From: Rhodococcoides kroppenstedtii
GTDB lineage: Bacteria; Actinomycetota; Actinomycetes; Mycobacteriales; Mycobacteriaceae
Assembly: GCF_900111805.1 (NCBI RefSeq)
Contig: NZ_FOJN01000013.1
Coordinates: 87,522-151,521 of the forward strand
Direction of reading: 5' to 3'
DNA: 64,000 nt
A program made the translations under genes and the position numbers. Positions 14,652 to 22,711 of this stretch are shown here, piece by piece (within the stretch, counting starts at the first letter, position 1; each line of letters opens with the position of its first letter). A model generated the notes under the pieces. That model was given only the letters and a program-made list of their open reading frames with translations, had not been told where the DNA came from and did not search any database.

Positions 14652-17026
14652 CGACCCGGGACGAGTTGTTCCCCGGTACCGATCCCACGGCGACCGCGCA
14701 CCGCGAGTTCGACTGGTCCTCCACCTCGCTGGGGCCCGTCGAGCAGTGGCCCGCGGCCCTCGTCTCCGCCATCCGCACCGTGCTCCCGTCCGAGGTGGGC
14801 ATGCTGCTGTGGTGGGGCGACGATCTGGTGCAGATCTTCAACCACGCCTACACGCCCATGGCCGGCGAGCTGTTCCCCAAGGCCGTCGGACAGCGCGCGC
14901 AGGACTGCTGGAACTTCGCGTGGGACGCCATCGGCCCGCTCGCGGACGAGGCGCTGAGCGGCACGGCCGTCCACCGGCGCCGGGAGAGGTTTCTCCTGAA
15001 CCGCTTCGGCTACGTCGAGGAAACCTACTTCACGTTCTCCTACAGTCCCATCTTCGGTGACGACGGCGGCGTGAACGGAGTCTTCGTTGCGACGTCCGAC
15101 GTCACCCAGGAGGTTCTGACCGAGCGTCGGCTCGCCACGCTCCGCGATCTGGGGACCGTGTCGGTCACCGCGGACGCCGGGGTGGCCAGCGTGTGTCGTG
15201 CTGCGGTGGCTCGGCTGTCCGAGAACCCGGACGACGTTCCCTACGCTGCTGCCTTCCTCGGCACCGACGACGGGCCGGCGCAGGTGGCGTCGTTCGACAC
15301 CGCCGACGGGGTCCTGCGCACCGCGGACCTCCGCGAGGTGACGTCCCGCGTCGCCGCGTCGGGCGTCGCCGAGACCGTCGCCATCGGCCCGACCTCGGCG
15401 TTGGTGCAGCCTCTGCTGGCGTCGTCGGACGCGCCCACGGGCGTGCTCGTCACGGGAACCAGCGAACTCCGACGCGTCGACGACCAGTACCGCGTCTTCC
15501 TCGAACTCGTCGCCGCGCGCATCACCACCGCGCTCACGGACGCCCACTCCTACGCGGCCGAGCGGCGTCGTGCCGAGCAGCTCGAGGAGCTGGACGCGGA
15601 CAAGACCCGCTTCTTCGAGAACGTCAGCCACGAGTTCCGCACCCCGCTCACCCTCATGCTGGGACCGCTCGACGCGGTGCTGTCCGACGCGTCCGGCCAC
15701 CTCGACGACCGCCACGTCCAGGCCCTGCAGTCCGCCCGTCGGTCCGCCCTGCGCCTGCAGAAGCTGGTCGACACGCTGCTCGACGTGGCCCGCGCCGACG
15801 CCGGGGAGATGCGCCCCGATCCCGAGCCGACGGACGCCGCCGCATTGATCGGCGACGCCGTGGGCCTGTTCCGGGACAGCACCGACCGCGCCGGGCTGGA
15901 GTTGACGGTCGACACCGACACCGGGGGCGCCCTGCTGGACCTCGACCGCGCACCGTGGACGCACCTGGTGATGAACCTGGTGTCCAACGCGGTCAAGTTC
16001 ACCACCGAGGGATCGATCCGCGTCACGCTTCGTTGCCCCGTGGCGGACGACGGATCACGACGACTCGTCCTCGAGGTCGCCGACACCGGACCCGGCGTCC
16101 CCGAGTCGGACCGACGGAGGATCTTCGAGCGCTTCTATCAGGTGTCCGGGGTCACCAGCCGCAGTCGCGAGGGATCCGGCGTCGGGCTGTCCCTGGTGTC
16201 GGACATCGTCACCGCCCTCGGCGGCACCGTCGAGGTCACCGAGAACGTCCCCCGCGGAACGGTCTTCACCGTCGCTGTTCCGGCGACGGTCGCCACCGCT
16301 GGGCCGGACGCCGTGACGCCGACGGATCTGGTCACCGAACTCGGTGCGCGCTACGTCGGCGAGGCCGAGCAGTGGCGGCCGGTCGGGTCGGACGAGGCGC
16401 GATCGACGCAGGCCCCGCCGACGGACGGACAACGACGGGTCCTTCTCGTCGAGGACAACGCCGACATGCGCCGGTACGTCACCGGCCTGCTCGAGGACCA
16501 GGGGTGGCACGTCACCGCGACCGACGAGGTCGACACCGCCCTCGCGACCGCGCGGGCGACTCCGCCCGACATCATCGTCAGCGACATCATGCTGCCGGGG
16601 CGCAGCGGACTGTCGCTCGTGGACGAGGCACGCTCGGACGGGCGGTTGGTCCGCGTGCCGATCGTGCTGGTGAGCGCCCGCACCGGGTCCGCGCAGGTGA
16701 TCGAGGGTCTGCGCATCGGGGCCGACGACTACGTGGTCAAGCCGTTCCAGCCGGCCGAGTTCGTGGCCCGGGTGCGGGTGCATCTGGAGCTGGCGCGACT
16801 GCGCGAGCAGTTGCTGGGCGACGCGCAGCGCGAGATCTCGTCCCTGCGCATCGCGTTGGACAGTCGCAGCGTGCTGAGCCAGGCGGTGGGCCTGATCATG
16901 GCTCAGGAGAACGTGGGACCGGACCGCGCGTTCGAGATCATCGCCAAGCGCAGCCAGACCGACAACGTGAAGGCCCGCATCCTCGCCGCGCAGGTGGTGG
17001 ACGACTTCGTGCGCGAACTGGCTTGA
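14648..17026 (+). CDS. hybrid sensor histidine kinase - receiver - ANTAR protein
   Basis: 792 residues, five modules in order: PAS-like sensor (about 20-130, with DWSSTSLGPVEQWP at its start), GAF (about 150-300), HisKA with phospho-acceptor His about 328 (ENVSHEFRTPLT), HATPase (NLVSNAVKF; DTGPGVPESD; GSGVGLSLV), receiver (VLLVEDNADM, phospho-Asp about 646 in VSDIMLPG, Lys about 698 in VVKPFQP), and a C-terminal ANTAR RNA-binding domain (about 730-785: SRSVLSQAVGLIMAQENVGPDRAFEII). No transmembrane helix, so a cytosolic sensor. ANTAR domains bind dual-hexaloop RNA hairpins and prevent termination, so the chain can sense, phosphorylate and act on RNA in one protein. The target RNA is unknown. 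The start is set by the chained ATGA arrangement upstream. Confidence 0.9.
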   Translation: MTTRDELFPGTDPTATAHREFDWSSTSLGPVEQWPAALVSAIRTVLPSEVGMLLWWGDDLVQIFNHAYTPMAGELFPKAVGQRAQDCWNFAWDAIGPLADEALSGTAVHRRRERFLLNRFGYVEETYFTFSYSPIFGDDGGVNGVFVATSDVTQEVLTERRLATLRDLGTVSVTADAGVASVCRAAVARLSENPDDVPYAAAFLGTDDGPAQVASFDTADGVLRTADLREVTSRVAASGVAETVAIGPTSALVQPLLASSDAPTGVLVTGTSELRRVDDQYRVFLELVAARITTALTDAHSYAAERRRAEQLEELDADKTRFFENVSHEFRTPLTLMLGPLDAVLSDASGHLDDRHVQALQSARRSALRLQKLVDTLLDVARADAGEMRPDPEPTDAAALIGDAVGLFRDSTDRAGLELTVDTDTGGALLDLDRAPWTHLVMNLVSNAVKFTTEGSIRVTLRCPVADDGSRRLVLEVADTGPGVPESDRRRIFERFYQVSGVTSRSREGSGVGLSLVSDIVTALGGTVEVTENVPRGTVFTVAVPATVATAGPDAVTPTDLVTELGARYVGEAEQWRPVGSDEARSTQAPPTDGQRRVLLVEDNADMRRYVTGLLEDQGWHVTATDEVDTALATARATPPDIIVSDIMLPGRSGLSLVDEARSDGRLVRVPIVLVSARTGSAQVIEGLRIGADDYVVKPFQPAEFVARVRVHLELARLREQLLGDAQREISSLRIALDSRSVLSQAVGLIMAQENVGPDRAFEIIAKRSQTDNVKARILAAQVVDDFVRELA

Positions 17027-17039
17027 CTCGGCAGGCGCG

Positions 17040-17537
17040 ATGACCGACCGCAAACCCCACGACATCTCGATCGAGACCTGGGTCGACCGGCAGATCCGGT
17101 CGGCGCAGGAGGCGGGTGCGTTCGAGAACCTACCCGGGGCGGGCAAGCCGATCCCCGCGTCGAGTACCGACGAGTTGGCCTGGGTGCGGGGGTATCTGCG
17201 GCGGGAGAATCTGCCGTCCGACGCGCTGCTGCCCACCCCGCTGCGGCTGCGCAAGGAGATCGAGAACCTGCGGGACACGGTCGCGTGTCTGCGGACCGAG
17301 GACGCCGTACGGGCCGAGGTGCGCGAGCTGAACCGGCGCATCATGGACTACCTGCGCATCCCGGTCGGGCCGGTGATTCCGGTGTCGCGGGTCGACGTCG
17401 ACGCCGTTGTCGCGCAGTGGCTTCGGGACCGGGACGCGCTGGTCCGCGCTAGGGCGGAGGCGCGGCGCGCGCAGCCAGCACCCGCTCCGTCACCGGCTCG
17501 ACGACGCGGGCTGCGATGGGGCCGACGACGGCCATGA
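17040..17537 (+). CDS. DUF1992 (DnaJ-homologue subfamily C member 28-like) protein
   Basis: 165 residues. The N-terminal 100 residues match DUF1992: ETWVDRQIRSAQEAGAFENLPGAGKPI is the family signature, followed by LPTPLRLRKEIENL. Function is not established; despite the name there is no J domain. The C-terminal 25 residues are Arg/Pro/Ala-rich and probably disordered. It starts 13 bases after the kinase gene with a weak ribosome site. Its last 89 bases overlap the 3' end of the convergent antiporter gene. Confidence 0.85.
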   Translation: MTDRKPHDISIETWVDRQIRSAQEAGAFENLPGAGKPIPASSTDELAWVRGYLRRENLPSDALLPTPLRLRKEIENLRDTVACLRTEDAVRAEVRELNRRIMDYLRIPVGPVIPVSRVDVDAVVAQWLRDRDALVRARAEARRAQPAPAPSPARRRGLRWGRRRP

Positions 17538-18627
17538 TCAGCACGTAGGCGGTGGCGAGGGCGGCCAGATCGGGCGGGACCGCACCTGCCGCGACCGCGA
17601 GACCGGCGATGACGATGGAGAATTCGCCCCGCGCGATCAAGGCGGCTCCGGCACGCATCCGGCCGAGCGGACCGACGCCGAGACGACCGGCGGCCCAGGC
17701 ACCGGTGACCATCTTGGTGATCGCGGTCAGCACGGCCAGGGCGGCCGCGTAGCCCAGCACGGGCGGGATCGCGCGAGGGTCGGTGTTGAACCCGAACACC
17801 ACGAAGAAGACGGCCGCGAACAGATCCCGCAGCGGTTCCAGGACGCGGGTCGCCGCCTGCGCGGTGGTGCCGGACACCGCGATACCGAGCAGGAACGCCC
17901 CGACCGCGGCCGACACCTGCAGGGCGGACGCGAGTCCGGCGACGAGCAGCGCGGCCCCGAACACTTTCAGCAGCATCACTTCTCGGTCCGGGCCGGCGAG
18001 CAGCGCGGACACCACGCGTCCGTATCGCAGGGCCACGAGAAGCACCACGGAGACCACCAGCAGGGAGATCCCGACGGCCTCGGCACCGCCGAGGAGTGTC
18101 ACCCCGCCGACGACGGCGGTGAGCACGGGAAGGTAGAGCGCCATGGTGAGGTCTTCGAAAACGAGGATCGACAACACCACCGGCGTTTCCCGGTTGCCGA
18201 GACGGCCGAGATCGGTGAGTACTTTCGCGACGATGCCCGACGACGAGATGTACGTGACGCCCGCGAGGACCAGGGCGCCGACCGGACCCCACCCGAGCAT
18301 CAGTGCCACCACCGCGCCGGGGCCCGCGTTGAGGACGATGTCCACCACGCCCGCGATCCACGAGCGGCGCAGTCCCGTCACCAGTTCCGCCGCCGTGTAC
18401 TCGAGACCGAGGAGCAGGAGCAGCAGGACCACGCCGATCTCGCTGGCCAGTTCGGTGAACTCGTCGATGCCGTCGAGGTCGACGATCCCGCCCTTGCCGA
18501 AGAACAGGCCCGCCACCAAGTAGAACGGGATCGGCGAGAGGCCGACGCGTGTGGCCAGACGCGCGAGCAGGCCGAGCGCGAAGAAGACCGCCCCGAGCTC
18601 GGTGAGCCCCAGCGCGGTCTCCCCCAC
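17449..18627 (-). CDS. khtU: CPA2-family K+(cation)/H+ antiporter, KhtU-like
   Basis: 392 residues with about 12 hydrophobic helices, typical of the CPA2 monovalent cation:proton antiporters without a C-terminal Rossmann domain. PFYLVAGLFFGKGG, LLLLLLGLEYTAAEL, VTYISSSGIVAKVL and SILVFEDLTMALYLPVL are family hallmarks, the last carrying the conserved Glu-Asp of the ion-binding site. The gene follows the KhtT-like regulator by two bases on the same strand; in Bacillus the equivalent pair exports K+ and is controlled by the RCK_C subunit. It probably regulates cytosolic K+ and pH. The 3' end overlaps the DUF1992 gene on the other strand. Confidence 0.88.
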   Translation of the reverse strand: MGETALGLTELGAVFFALGLLARLATRVGLSPIPFYLVAGLFFGKGGIVDLDGIDEFTELASEIGVVLLLLLLGLEYTAAELVTGLRRSWIAGVVDIVLNAGPGAVVALMLGWGPVGALVLAGVTYISSSGIVAKVLTDLGRLGNRETPVVLSILVFEDLTMALYLPVLTAVVGGVTLLGGAEAVGISLLVVSVVLLVALRYGRVVSALLAGPDREVMLLKVFGAALLVAGLASALQVSAAVGAFLLGIAVSGTTAQAATRVLEPLRDLFAAVFFVVFGFNTDPRAIPPVLGYAAALAVLTAITKMVTGAWAAGRLGVGPLGRMRAGAALIARGEFSIVIAGLAVAAGAVPPDLAALATAYVLIMAVVGPIAARVVEPVTERVLAARAAPPP

Positions 18628-18629
18628 GG

Positions 18630-19109
18630 TCAGCAGCCGAGGATCTTGGCGGCGTGATCGAGCCCTTCGGTGGTGCCGACGGCGACCAGCAGGTCACCGG
18701 CGACCAGGGTGAAGTCCGGAGCGGGCGACGGCTGCACCTGCCCGGCCCGCATGACCGCCACCACCGACACCCCCGTGCGGGTGCGCATCGCCGTGTCCCC
18801 GAGCGTCCGGCCGTCGAACCGCGAACCCTCCTGCACGGGAAGCTGCCGCGTCCGGATGCCGGGGAGCTCGCGGTGTTCCTCGCCGAGCTGCGCGACGAGC
18901 TGCGGCGCGCCGAGCAGGTTGCCCAGCGCCGCCGCTTCCTCGTTGCTCAGCGTGATCGATGCCTGCGTGGTGTCCGGATCGTCGCGCTTGGACACGATCA
19001 GCTCGTTGGTGCCGTCCTTGCGGGTGATCACCCCGATGCGCCGACCACCGGCCAGTGCGAAGTCCTTGCGCACCCCGATACCGGGCAGCAGGGTGACGTC
19101 GACGTTCAT
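18630..19109 (-). CDS. khtT: KhtT-like RCK_C (TrkA-C) regulatory subunit of the antiporter
   Basis: 159 residues. The N-terminal half (VDVTLLPGIGVRKDFALAGG, then GVITRKDGTNELIV) is the KhtT-specific part. The C-terminal 75 residues form an RCK_C/TrkA-C domain (PVQEGSRFDGRTLGDT, GVSVVAVMRAG, PDFTLVAGDLLVAVGT). RCK_C domains bind small regulators; in Bacillus KhtT this is cyclic di-AMP, and whether this protein does so is inference. First gene of a two-gene unit with the antiporter. TAGCAT (minus strand 19121-19116) lies six bases before the ATG with no ribosome site, so a leaderless start is likely. Confidence 0.88.
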   Translation of the reverse strand: MNVDVTLLPGIGVRKDFALAGGRRIGVITRKDGTNELIVSKRDDPDTTQASITLSNEEAAALGNLLGAPQLVAQLGEEHRELPGIRTRQLPVQEGSRFDGRTLGDTAMRTRTGVSVVAVMRAGQVQPSPAPDFTLVAGDLLVAVGTTEGLDHAAKILGC

Positions 19110-19118
19110 GCGGCGATG

Positions 19119-19367
19119 CTAGCGCCGCTTTCCGTAGCGCCGCTCGAACTTCTCCACGCGGCCCTGGGTGTCCATGACGCGCGCCGCACCCGTCCAGAAC
19201 GGGTGCGACTCGTTGGTGACGTCGACGACCACCAGCGGGTAGGTGCGGCCGTCGGTGTACTCGACCGTGCGGTCGCTGGTCACGGTGGATCGAGTGAGGA
19301 ACATCGAGCCGGTGCCCGAGTCCTGAAAGACCACCGGGTGGTAGTCGGGGTGGATGCCGTTCTTCAT
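19119..19367 (-). CDS. rpmE2: 50S ribosomal protein L31 type B (zinc-independent)
   Basis: 82 residues from [14 protein letters not shown]. Type-B L31 with [18 protein letters not shown] and [11 protein letters not shown]; the zinc-binding Cys residues of type-A L31 are absent. In actinobacteria this paralogue replaces the zinc form under zinc limitation. The ATG overlaps the stop of the upstream COG0523 gene by four bases (ATGA), so the two are co-translated. This places it under the same zinc-responsive control as the divergent ribosomal operon. Confidence 0.95.
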   Translation of the reverse strand: MKNGIHPDYHPVVFQDSGTGSMFLTRSTVTSDRTVEYTDGRTYPLVVVDVTNESHPFWTGAARVMDTQGRVEKFERRYGKRR

Positions 19368-20620
19368 TCGCGTGCCTTTCCGGTGTTGCGCGGGAGAGTG
19401 GATTCGGTGGTGCTCGCGCGGGGCTCGTCGGTCTCGCACGGGTCCTCGTGGTACTGACCGAACGGGTCCTCCCAGGTGGTCCAGCTCCCCGGATCAGCCA
19501 GTTCGGCGTCCGTGAGCAGCGCGTCGGTGAGGACGCGATGCACGTGCTCGGGGTCGGCGCCGGCGAGCAGCACGACGAGCGACTGGGCGCGGTCGCCGTA
19601 CTCGTCGTCCCACCCCAGCGCCGCCATCGCCCGTCGGGCGACGGACACGTCGTCGTACTCGGGGGCGTCCATCGCCGCGAGCCACCGCCCGGCGGCGGCG
19701 ATGCGCAGACCGCCGCCGGCGGACTCGAGCCAGAGCACCGCGTCGGGCTGCGTGGCCACCCAGAGTCGGCCGCGGGCGTGGACGACGTCGTCGAGCAGGA
19801 CGTCGACCGCCTCGTGCAGTCGGCCCGGATGGAACGGACGACGATCGGAGATCTCGAGTAACTGCACTCCGCAGTCCTCGGTGAGCGGCGGGGCGCCGTC
19901 GAGCAGCGGGGCGTGCGCGTCGTCCACCGCACCACGACGTGACGACGCCGGCACCGCGGCGAGCAGGTCGGCAGGCGTCTCGTTCACCGCGATCCACGTG
20001 GTGGCCGCCCGCGGCGCGAGGCGGGCGAGGACGGCGGTGAGCCGGGCCGCGGTCCAGCGATCCGGCGCGGTATCGGCGACCACCAGCACGTCGGCGTGAC
20101 GCGCGTTGCCCACGGTCACCTGCGCGACGGTGCGGTCGTCGTACGCCGACATCGGCTCGTCGCCGGTCGCGTCACCGAGGAACGACGCCGCGTCGACGCA
20201 TCCGACCACGGCCTCGATCCGGACGTCGTGACCCGCGGGGGCGTCCACCCGGCCGACCATGCCCGTGACGACGGTGTTCTCGATCGCCCAGCACAACGCC
20301 TCCGCTTCCAGCAGGGGGTCGAGGCGCACGACGATGCGGCGCACCGCGGCGTCGTCGGCGAGCGTGCGCAGCAGCGGCAGCAGGTCCATACGCAGCATGC
20401 AGTCGACGCAGCAGCCCGCGACGCCGAGAGCGACGTCGCGCACGCGGGCCTGGCCGTCGGCGTCGACGCGCGTGGTGCGCCGGGTGACGACGCCGGCCTC
20501 GACGCCGCTCAGATCGTGGTGGACGACGGCGGTGCCGGGCTCGGCAAGGGACGTGGTCACCGCCTCGAGCGGCCCGCGCGGTCCACAGACCAGCACGAGC
20601 GGGGTGCGATCGACCGTCAT
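19364..20620 (-). CDS. mrf: Mrf-like COG0523 (CobW-superfamily) protein with degenerate GTPase motifs
   Basis: 418 residues, similar in layout to COG0523 metallochaperones: N-terminal Rossmann-like domain, a Cys motif and a C-terminal CobW_C domain ([33 protein letters not shown]). Two features are odd. The P-loop is missing ([14 protein letters not shown] in place of GxxGxGKT), and the NKxD motif is replaced by NETPAD. The metal-binding CxCC motif appears as CCVDC (in [12 protein letters not shown]). In mycobacteria the COG0523 protein of the Zur operon, Mrf, recruits the hibernation factor MPY to zinc-poor ribosomes; the operon context (with rpmE2, divergent from rpmB-rpmG-rpsN-rpsR) makes that the best hypothesis. 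AAAGGA lies about five bases before the ATG, and a Zur-like palindrome sits 12 bases upstream. Confidence 0.8.
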   Translation of the reverse strand: MTVDRTPLVLVCGPRGPLEAVTTSLAEPGTAVVHHDLSGVEAGVVTRRTTRVDADGQARVRDVALGVAGCCVDCMLRMDLLPLLRTLADDAAVRRIVVRLDPLLEAEALCWAIENTVVTGMVGRVDAPAGHDVRIEAVVGCVDAASFLGDATGDEPMSAYDDRTVAQVTVGNARHADVLVVADTAPDRWTAARLTAVLARLAPRAATTWIAVNETPADLLAAVPASSRRGAVDDAHAPLLDGAPPLTEDCGVQLLEISDRRPFHPGRLHEAVDVLLDDVVHARGRLWVATQPDAVLWLESAGGGLRIAAAGRWLAAMDAPEYDDVSVARRAMAALGWDDEYGDRAQSLVVLLAGADPEHVHRVLTDALLTDAELADPGSWTTWEDPFGQYHEDPCETDEPRASTTESTLPRNTGKARE

Positions 20621-20631
20621 GGCATCCTTTC

Positions 20632-20644
20632 GACAACGATTGTC
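20632..20644. promoter_or_regulatory. candidate Zur box 1 (mrf side)
   Basis: Palindrome GACAA-CGA-TTGTC ending 12 bases upstream of the mrf start. It is the reverse complement of box 2. Fur/Zur-family sites in actinobacteria have this AT-centred inverted-repeat form; assignment to Zur follows from the zinc-independent ribosomal genes on both sides. Confidence 0.75.
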
Positions 20645-20652
20645 ATTACCGA

Positions 20653-20674
20653 CGGTTCAGCGTACAGTCCACCG
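20653..20674. promoter_or_regulatory. overlapping divergent -10 elements at the symmetry centre
   Basis: TACAGT (plus, 20663-20668) and TACGCT (minus, 20664-20659) share two bases. They lie in a larger inverted repeat whose outer arms are CGGT (20653-20656) and ACCG (20671-20674). The centre, 20663.5, coincides exactly with the midpoint between the two Zur-like boxes, each 14 bases from its -10 hexamer. Confidence 0.5.
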
Positions 20675-20682
20675 ACCGAAAC

Positions 20683-20695
20683 GACAATCGTTGTC
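20683..20695. promoter_or_regulatory. candidate Zur box 2 (rpmB side)
   Basis: Palindrome GACAA-TCG-TTGTC ending 18 bases before the rpmB start codon, followed by the ribosome site AAGGAAGG. Reverse complement of box 1. Binding here would sit just downstream of the predicted transcription start and block the ribosomal operon when zinc is sufficient. Confidence 0.75.
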
Positions 20696-20713
20696 GACAA
20701 GGAAGGCTCGACC

Positions 20714-20950
20714 ATGTCCGCGCACTGCGACGTCACCGGACGCGCACCCGGCTTCGGAAAGTCGGTGTCGCATTCTCACCACCGCACCTCACGACGCTGG
20801 AACCCCAACATCCAGAAGAAGACGTACTTCGTCCCCAGCCTCGGCCGCCGCGTCACCCTCACCGTGTCCGCCAAGGGCATCAAGACCATCGACCGCGACG
20901 GCATCGACGCCGTGATCGCCCGCCTGCGCGCCGACGGACGGAAGGTCTGA
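20714..20950 (+). CDS. rpmB: 50S ribosomal protein L28, zinc-independent paralogue
   Basis: 78 residues. [20 protein letters not shown] is the L28 start. The zinc form has CxxC at this point; here only the first Cys is kept (CDVTG), so this is the C-minus paralogue used when zinc is scarce. [20 protein letters not shown] and the C-terminal [10 protein letters not shown] segment are standard. First gene of a four-gene operon (L28-L33-S14-S18) divergent from mrf and directly behind Zur-like box 2. One base separates its stop from rpmG. Confidence 0.96.
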   Translation: MSAHCDVTGRAPGFGKSVSHSHHRTSRRWNPNIQKKTYFVPSLGRRVTLTVSAKGIKTIDRDGIDAVIARLRADGRKV

Positions 20951-20951
20951 C

Positions 20952-21119
20952 ATGGCGAAGAGCACCGACATCCGGCCCGTCGTGAAACTGAAGTCCACCG
21001 CCGGGACCGGCTACACCTACGTCACCCGCAAGAACCGACGCAACGACCCCGACCGGTTGGTGCTGAAGAAGTACGACCCCGTCGTGCGTCGGCACGTCGA
21101 TTTCCGCGAGGAGCGCTGA
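20952..21119 (+). CDS. rpmG: 50S ribosomal protein L33, zinc-independent paralogue
   Basis: 55 residues: [20 protein letters not shown], then [21 protein letters not shown]. It has no Cys at all, whereas zinc-binding L33 carries two CxxC pairs. Second gene of the zinc-starvation ribosomal operon; its TGA overlaps the ATG of rpsN by one base. Confidence 0.96.
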   Translation: MAKSTDIRPVVKLKSTAGTGYTYVTRKNRRNDPDRLVLKKYDPVVRRHVDFREER

Positions 21120-21424
21120 TGGCCAAGAAATCCAAGATCGCCCGAAACGCTCAGCGCAGCGTCGTCGTCGAGCGGTGGGCCGAGCGTCGTCGCGAACTGA
21201 AGGAGACCATCCGGCGCCCCAGCACCTCGGACGCGGACCGCACCGCCGCCCTCGCCGCCCTGCAGCGTCTGCCGCGTGACGCGAGTCCGGTACGATTGCG
21301 CCGACGCGACGCTGTGGACGGACGCCCTCGCGGGCATCTTCGCCAGTTCGGACTGTCCCGCATTCGCGTTCGCGAGATGGCACACCGTGGAGAACTCCCC
21401 GGCGTCCACAAGAGCAGCTGGTGA
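21119..21424 (+). CDS. rpsN: 30S ribosomal protein S14, zinc-independent paralogue
   Basis: 101 residues, the long Cys-free S14 type (zinc S14 is about 61 residues with CxxC-x12-CxxC). [42 protein letters not shown] and the conserved C-terminal [19 protein letters not shown] are visible. Third gene of the operon; 41 bases separate it from rpsR. Confidence 0.96.
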   Translation: MAKKSKIARNAQRSVVVERWAERRRELKETIRRPSTSDADRTAALAALQRLPRDASPVRLRRRDAVDGRPRGHLRQFGLSRIRVREMAHRGELPGVHKSSW

Positions 21425-21465
21425 CAGCGCACGCACCGACACGAGCCGGGAAGTAGGAGCACCAC

Positions 21466-21720
21466 ATGGCAGTCAAGCGAGGCCCGTCCAAGAAGGACCG
21501 CGCCGAGGCGAACCGCAAGCCCAAGAAGAACCCGCTCATCGCGGCGGGCATCACCGAGGTCGATTACAAGGACGTGAACCTGCTCCGCCAGTTCATCTCC
21601 GATCGCGGCAAGATCCGTAGCCGCCGCGTCACCGGCCTCACCCCGCAGCAGCAGCGGCAGGTCGCCACCGCCGTGCGCAACGCCCGCGAGATGGCTCTGC
21701 TGCCGTTCACCACTCGGTGA
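21466..21720 (+). CDS. rpsR: 30S ribosomal protein S18, zinc-independent paralogue
   Basis: 84 residues: [39 protein letters not shown] and [20 protein letters not shown] are S18 hallmarks. No Cys. TAGGAG lies about ten bases before the ATG. Last gene of the zinc-starvation operon. The AEC transporter follows 20 bases downstream and could be read through, but no functional link to zinc is visible in it. Confidence 0.96.
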   Translation: MAVKRGPSKKDRAEANRKPKKNPLIAAGITEVDYKDVNLLRQFISDRGKIRSRRVTGLTPQQQRQVATAVRNAREMALLPFTTR

Positions 21721-21740
21721 CACCGACGACGTAGGAGGGT

Positions 21741-22679
21741 GTGGCCGGCGACGTGTCGGGAGTAGTCGCCGGGTTCACCGTCATCTTCGTGGTGATCGCC
21801 GTGGGCTACGTCGTGGCCCGCACCGGGGTGCTCGGCGCCCACGGCGAGTTCGTCCTCGGCCGCACCGTCTTCTTCGTCGCCACCCCGGCGCTGCTGTTCG
21901 ACACTCTGTCCACCTCCGACCTGTCGGTGGTCTTCTCGTCCACCCTGGCCATCACCGCGGTCAGCGCGTCGGCGATCGGTGTCCTCGCCTTCGTCGGCGC
22001 GCTCCTGCGGCGACGCCCGGCACCCGAGGCCACGGTCGCCGCCCTCTCCGCGTGCTACGTCAATGCGGCCAATCTCGGCATCCCCATCGCGGTCTTCGTC
22101 CTCGGTGACGCATCCTTCATCGCCCCGTTGCTGCTCTTCCAGATCATGGTGCTTTCCCCCGTCGCACTCGGCATCCTCGACGTCACGACGTCACCCGGGC
22201 GCGCCTCGGCCCTGTCGATCGTCGCCGCGCCGTTCACCAACCCCATCGTGCTCGCCGGGCTCGCCGGCCTCGCCCTCGCCGTCACCGGTGTCACCCTGCC
22301 CGCGCCGGTCGCGGAACCGTTCGCCCTTCTCGGCGCCGTCAGCGTCCCCGGCGCACTCCTGGCGTTCGGCATGTCGCTGCGCGGCGCACGCGTGCTCCAG
22401 CGCGGCGGCGACACCCCACGATCGGACGTCCTGCTGGCAGCCGGACTCAAGACCGTCGCCCTCCCCGTCCTCACCTACGTCCTGGCGCGATGGGTGTGGG
22501 GAGTCGACGGCAAGGAGCTCTTCGCCGTCGTCGTCATCGCCTCCCTCCCGACGGCGCAGAACGTGTTCGTCTACGCCTCCCGCTACGGCCGCGGCGTCGT
22601 CCTCGCCCGCGACACCGGCTTCGTCACCACCGTGCTCGCCATCCCCCTCATCGCCGCCGTGGCCGCCCTGCTCGCGTAG
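21741..22679 (+). CDS. AEC-family (auxin efflux carrier-like) transporter
   Basis: 312 residues, about ten hydrophobic helices in two five-helix halves, the AEC arrangement. VFFVATPALLFDTLS, SACYVNAANLGIPIAVFVLG (with the conserved Asn-Leu-Gly-Ile-Pro) and SLPTAQNVFVYASRYGRG (second-half equivalent) are family motifs. Members export organic acids or amino-acid derivatives; the substrate here is unknown. The start is uncertain: the GTG at 21741 lies only two bases after AGGAGG (21733-21738), while the next GTG (21753) is 14 bases after it. Confidence 0.85.
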   Translation: MAGDVSGVVAGFTVIFVVIAVGYVVARTGVLGAHGEFVLGRTVFFVATPALLFDTLSTSDLSVVFSSTLAITAVSASAIGVLAFVGALLRRRPAPEATVAALSACYVNAANLGIPIAVFVLGDASFIAPLLLFQIMVLSPVALGILDVTTSPGRASALSIVAAPFTNPIVLAGLAGLALAVTGVTLPAPVAEPFALLGAVSVPGALLAFGMSLRGARVLQRGGDTPRSDVLLAAGLKTVALPVLTYVLARWVWGVDGKELFAVVVIASLPTAQNVFVYASRYGRGVVLARDTGFVTTVLAIPLIAAVAALLA

Positions 22680-22683
22680 GGGC

Positions 22684-22698
22684 GCGAAAAATTTTCGC
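22684..22698. promoter_or_regulatory. perfect palindrome abutting the -10 of the lipoprotein gene
   Basis: GCGAAAA-A-TTTTCGC, seven-base arms around one base. It lies immediately upstream of TACGGT (22699-22704), which is seven bases before the ATG at 22712. The position suits an operator; a bidirectional AT-rich terminator for the transporter is the alternative. Confidence 0.4.
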
Positions 22699-22711
22699 TA
22701 CGGTGGAGGTC

